A stretch of 64,000 bases of DNA from Staphylococcus sp. KG4-3. GTDB taxonomy: Bacteria; Bacillota; Bacilli; Staphylococcales; Staphylococcaceae. The stretch lies in the NCBI RefSeq assembly GCF_033597815.2, contig NZ_CP166245.1, positions 496,001 to 560,000 on the forward strand, given 5' to 3'. Positions 63,599 to 64,000 of the stretch are shown here, in pieces. The notes beneath the pieces are model-generated. The model ran no database searches. It was given only the letters and a program-made list of their open reading frames with translations, and had not been told where the DNA came from. The position numbers and the translations under genes were made by a program. Within the stretch, counting starts at the first letter, position 1. Every line of letters begins with the position of its first letter.

Positions 63599-63931
63599 CC
63601 TGAGCATAGGCTCATGTGTAAGAACCACTAATTTTGCTAAAGCAAAAAAGAGTGAAAGTATCTCGTTACCGAGAAAAGTCAGAGGAACACCTGAGCACAG
63701 GCTCATGTGTAAGAACCACTAATTTTGCTAAAGCAAAAAAGAGTGAAAGTATCTCGTTACCGAGAAAAGTCAGAGGAACACCTGAGCACAGGCTCAAGTG
63801 TAAGAACCACTAATTTTGCTAAAGCAAAAAAGTGTAAAAGTATCTCGTTACCGAGAAAAGTCAGAGGAACACCTGAGCACAGGCTCATGTGTAAGAACCA
63901 CTAATTTTGCTAAAGCAAAAAAGTGGTTCTT
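63599..63931. repeat. 91-bp tandem repeat array before ung
   Basis: Four starts of CCTGAGCA.AGGCTCATGTGTAA lie at 63599, 63690, 63781 and 63872, exactly 91 bases apart; the last unit is partial (about 60 bases). Copies differ at single positions only. Each full unit holds TGAGC/GCTCA, TTTTGCT/AGCAAAA and TCTCG/CGAGA stems. No gene is coded. No spacer-like variable segments exist, so it is not CRISPR. Confidence 0.9.
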
Positions 63932-63932
63932 T
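63893..63932. terminator. Hairpin in the last repeat unit
   Basis: AAGAACCACT pairs with AGTGGTTCTT around a nested TTTTGCT/AGCAAAA stem, then TTT. In the other units the right arm has changed (AGAGTGAAAG), so only the last copy keeps the full hairpin. It lies about 30 bases before ung. Confidence 0.65.
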
Positions 63933-63961
63933 ATGTTACTATATGAATGAGGTGAGACGAT

Positions 63962-64000
63962 ATGGAATGGTCGGATATTTTTCATGATATAACTACGCGA
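63962..64000 (+). CDS. ung: Uracil-DNA glycosylase, N-terminus (continues outside the window)
   Basis: Thirteen codons, MEWSDIFHDITTR, match the N-terminus of staphylococcal Ung. GAGGTGA lies upstream of the ATG. The catalytic part is outside the window; the call rests on these residues and on S. aureus gene order next to the pdxK/thiD gene. Confidence 0.8.
   Translation, partial: MEWSDIFHDITTR

Noticed and set aside
63599..63931. Possible CRISPR array
   Set aside because: Repeat units of 91 bp are almost identical over their full length; there are no unique spacers and no cas genes.

Overview
The window reads as a low-GC staphylococcal chromosome segment. The evidence is gene order: azo1-type reductase, tadA, the dAK/dGK kinase pair, HAD phosphatases, ilvE and an L-threonine dehydrogenase-like gene, then nagB-hxlA-hxlB, vraA-vraB-vraC, proP, vraX, pdxK/thiD and the start of ung, all close to S. 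aureus proteins and arrangement. A FusB/FusD-type gene, a pentitol operon, a fatty acid desaturase and a malate regulon point to a coagulase-negative species, perhaps of the S. saprophyticus/xylosus group; this is inference. No rRNA, tRNA or CRISPR array was seen.

Layout. 0-6.4 kb: tail of an ABC exporter, then a pentitol (ribitol/arabitol type) locus with a dehydrogenase-transporter-DeoR operon divergent from a ribulokinase, with two cre-like sites between them. 6.4-13 kb: nitrogen and methionine metabolism, comprising an Nramp-like transporter paired with an arginase-family enzyme, glutamate dehydrogenase, and the S-methylmethionine pair mmuP-mmuM under an apparent CodY-blocked promoter. 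13-20 kb: an LPXTG surface protein with a long Pro/Glu/Asp/Thr repeat stalk, a desaturase, an amino acid permease and an SRPBCC protein. 20-29 kb: small stress-type proteins, flavin enzymes, regulators, an MFS transporter and a FusB-family gene with a complete leader-peptide attenuator. 29-44 kb: conserved core (tdh, ilvE, deoxynucleoside kinases, tadA, folE2-bshB2-yojF, nagB, hxlAB), with an AraC regulator broken by a stop codon. 44-56 kb: malate two-component system and, 7 kb away, its likely targets (2-hydroxycarboxylate transporter and malic enzyme); an accessory block of small membrane proteins, MocR-EamA, CMD/Lrp and PhzF lies between. 56-64 kb: vraABC plus a MaoC-like fragment, proP, an ASCH protein, a candidate structured RNA, vraX, pyridoxal/HMP kinase, a 91-bp tandem repeat array, and the start of ung.

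Regulatory logic. CodY-like boxes lie on promoters of mmuP-mmuM and ilvE and upstream of the permease; cre-like boxes lie at the pentitol locus, gluD and the malate transporter. Together these place catabolism of pentitols, malate, glutamate and amino acids under carbon and branched-chain amino acid control. The least expected elements are the fusB-type leader attenuator, the RNA with two hairpins carrying the same GGGACAA loop, the Nramp homologue without metal-binding residues beside an arginase-family enzyme with a Cys in place of a metal-ligand Asp, and the 91-bp array in front of ung.
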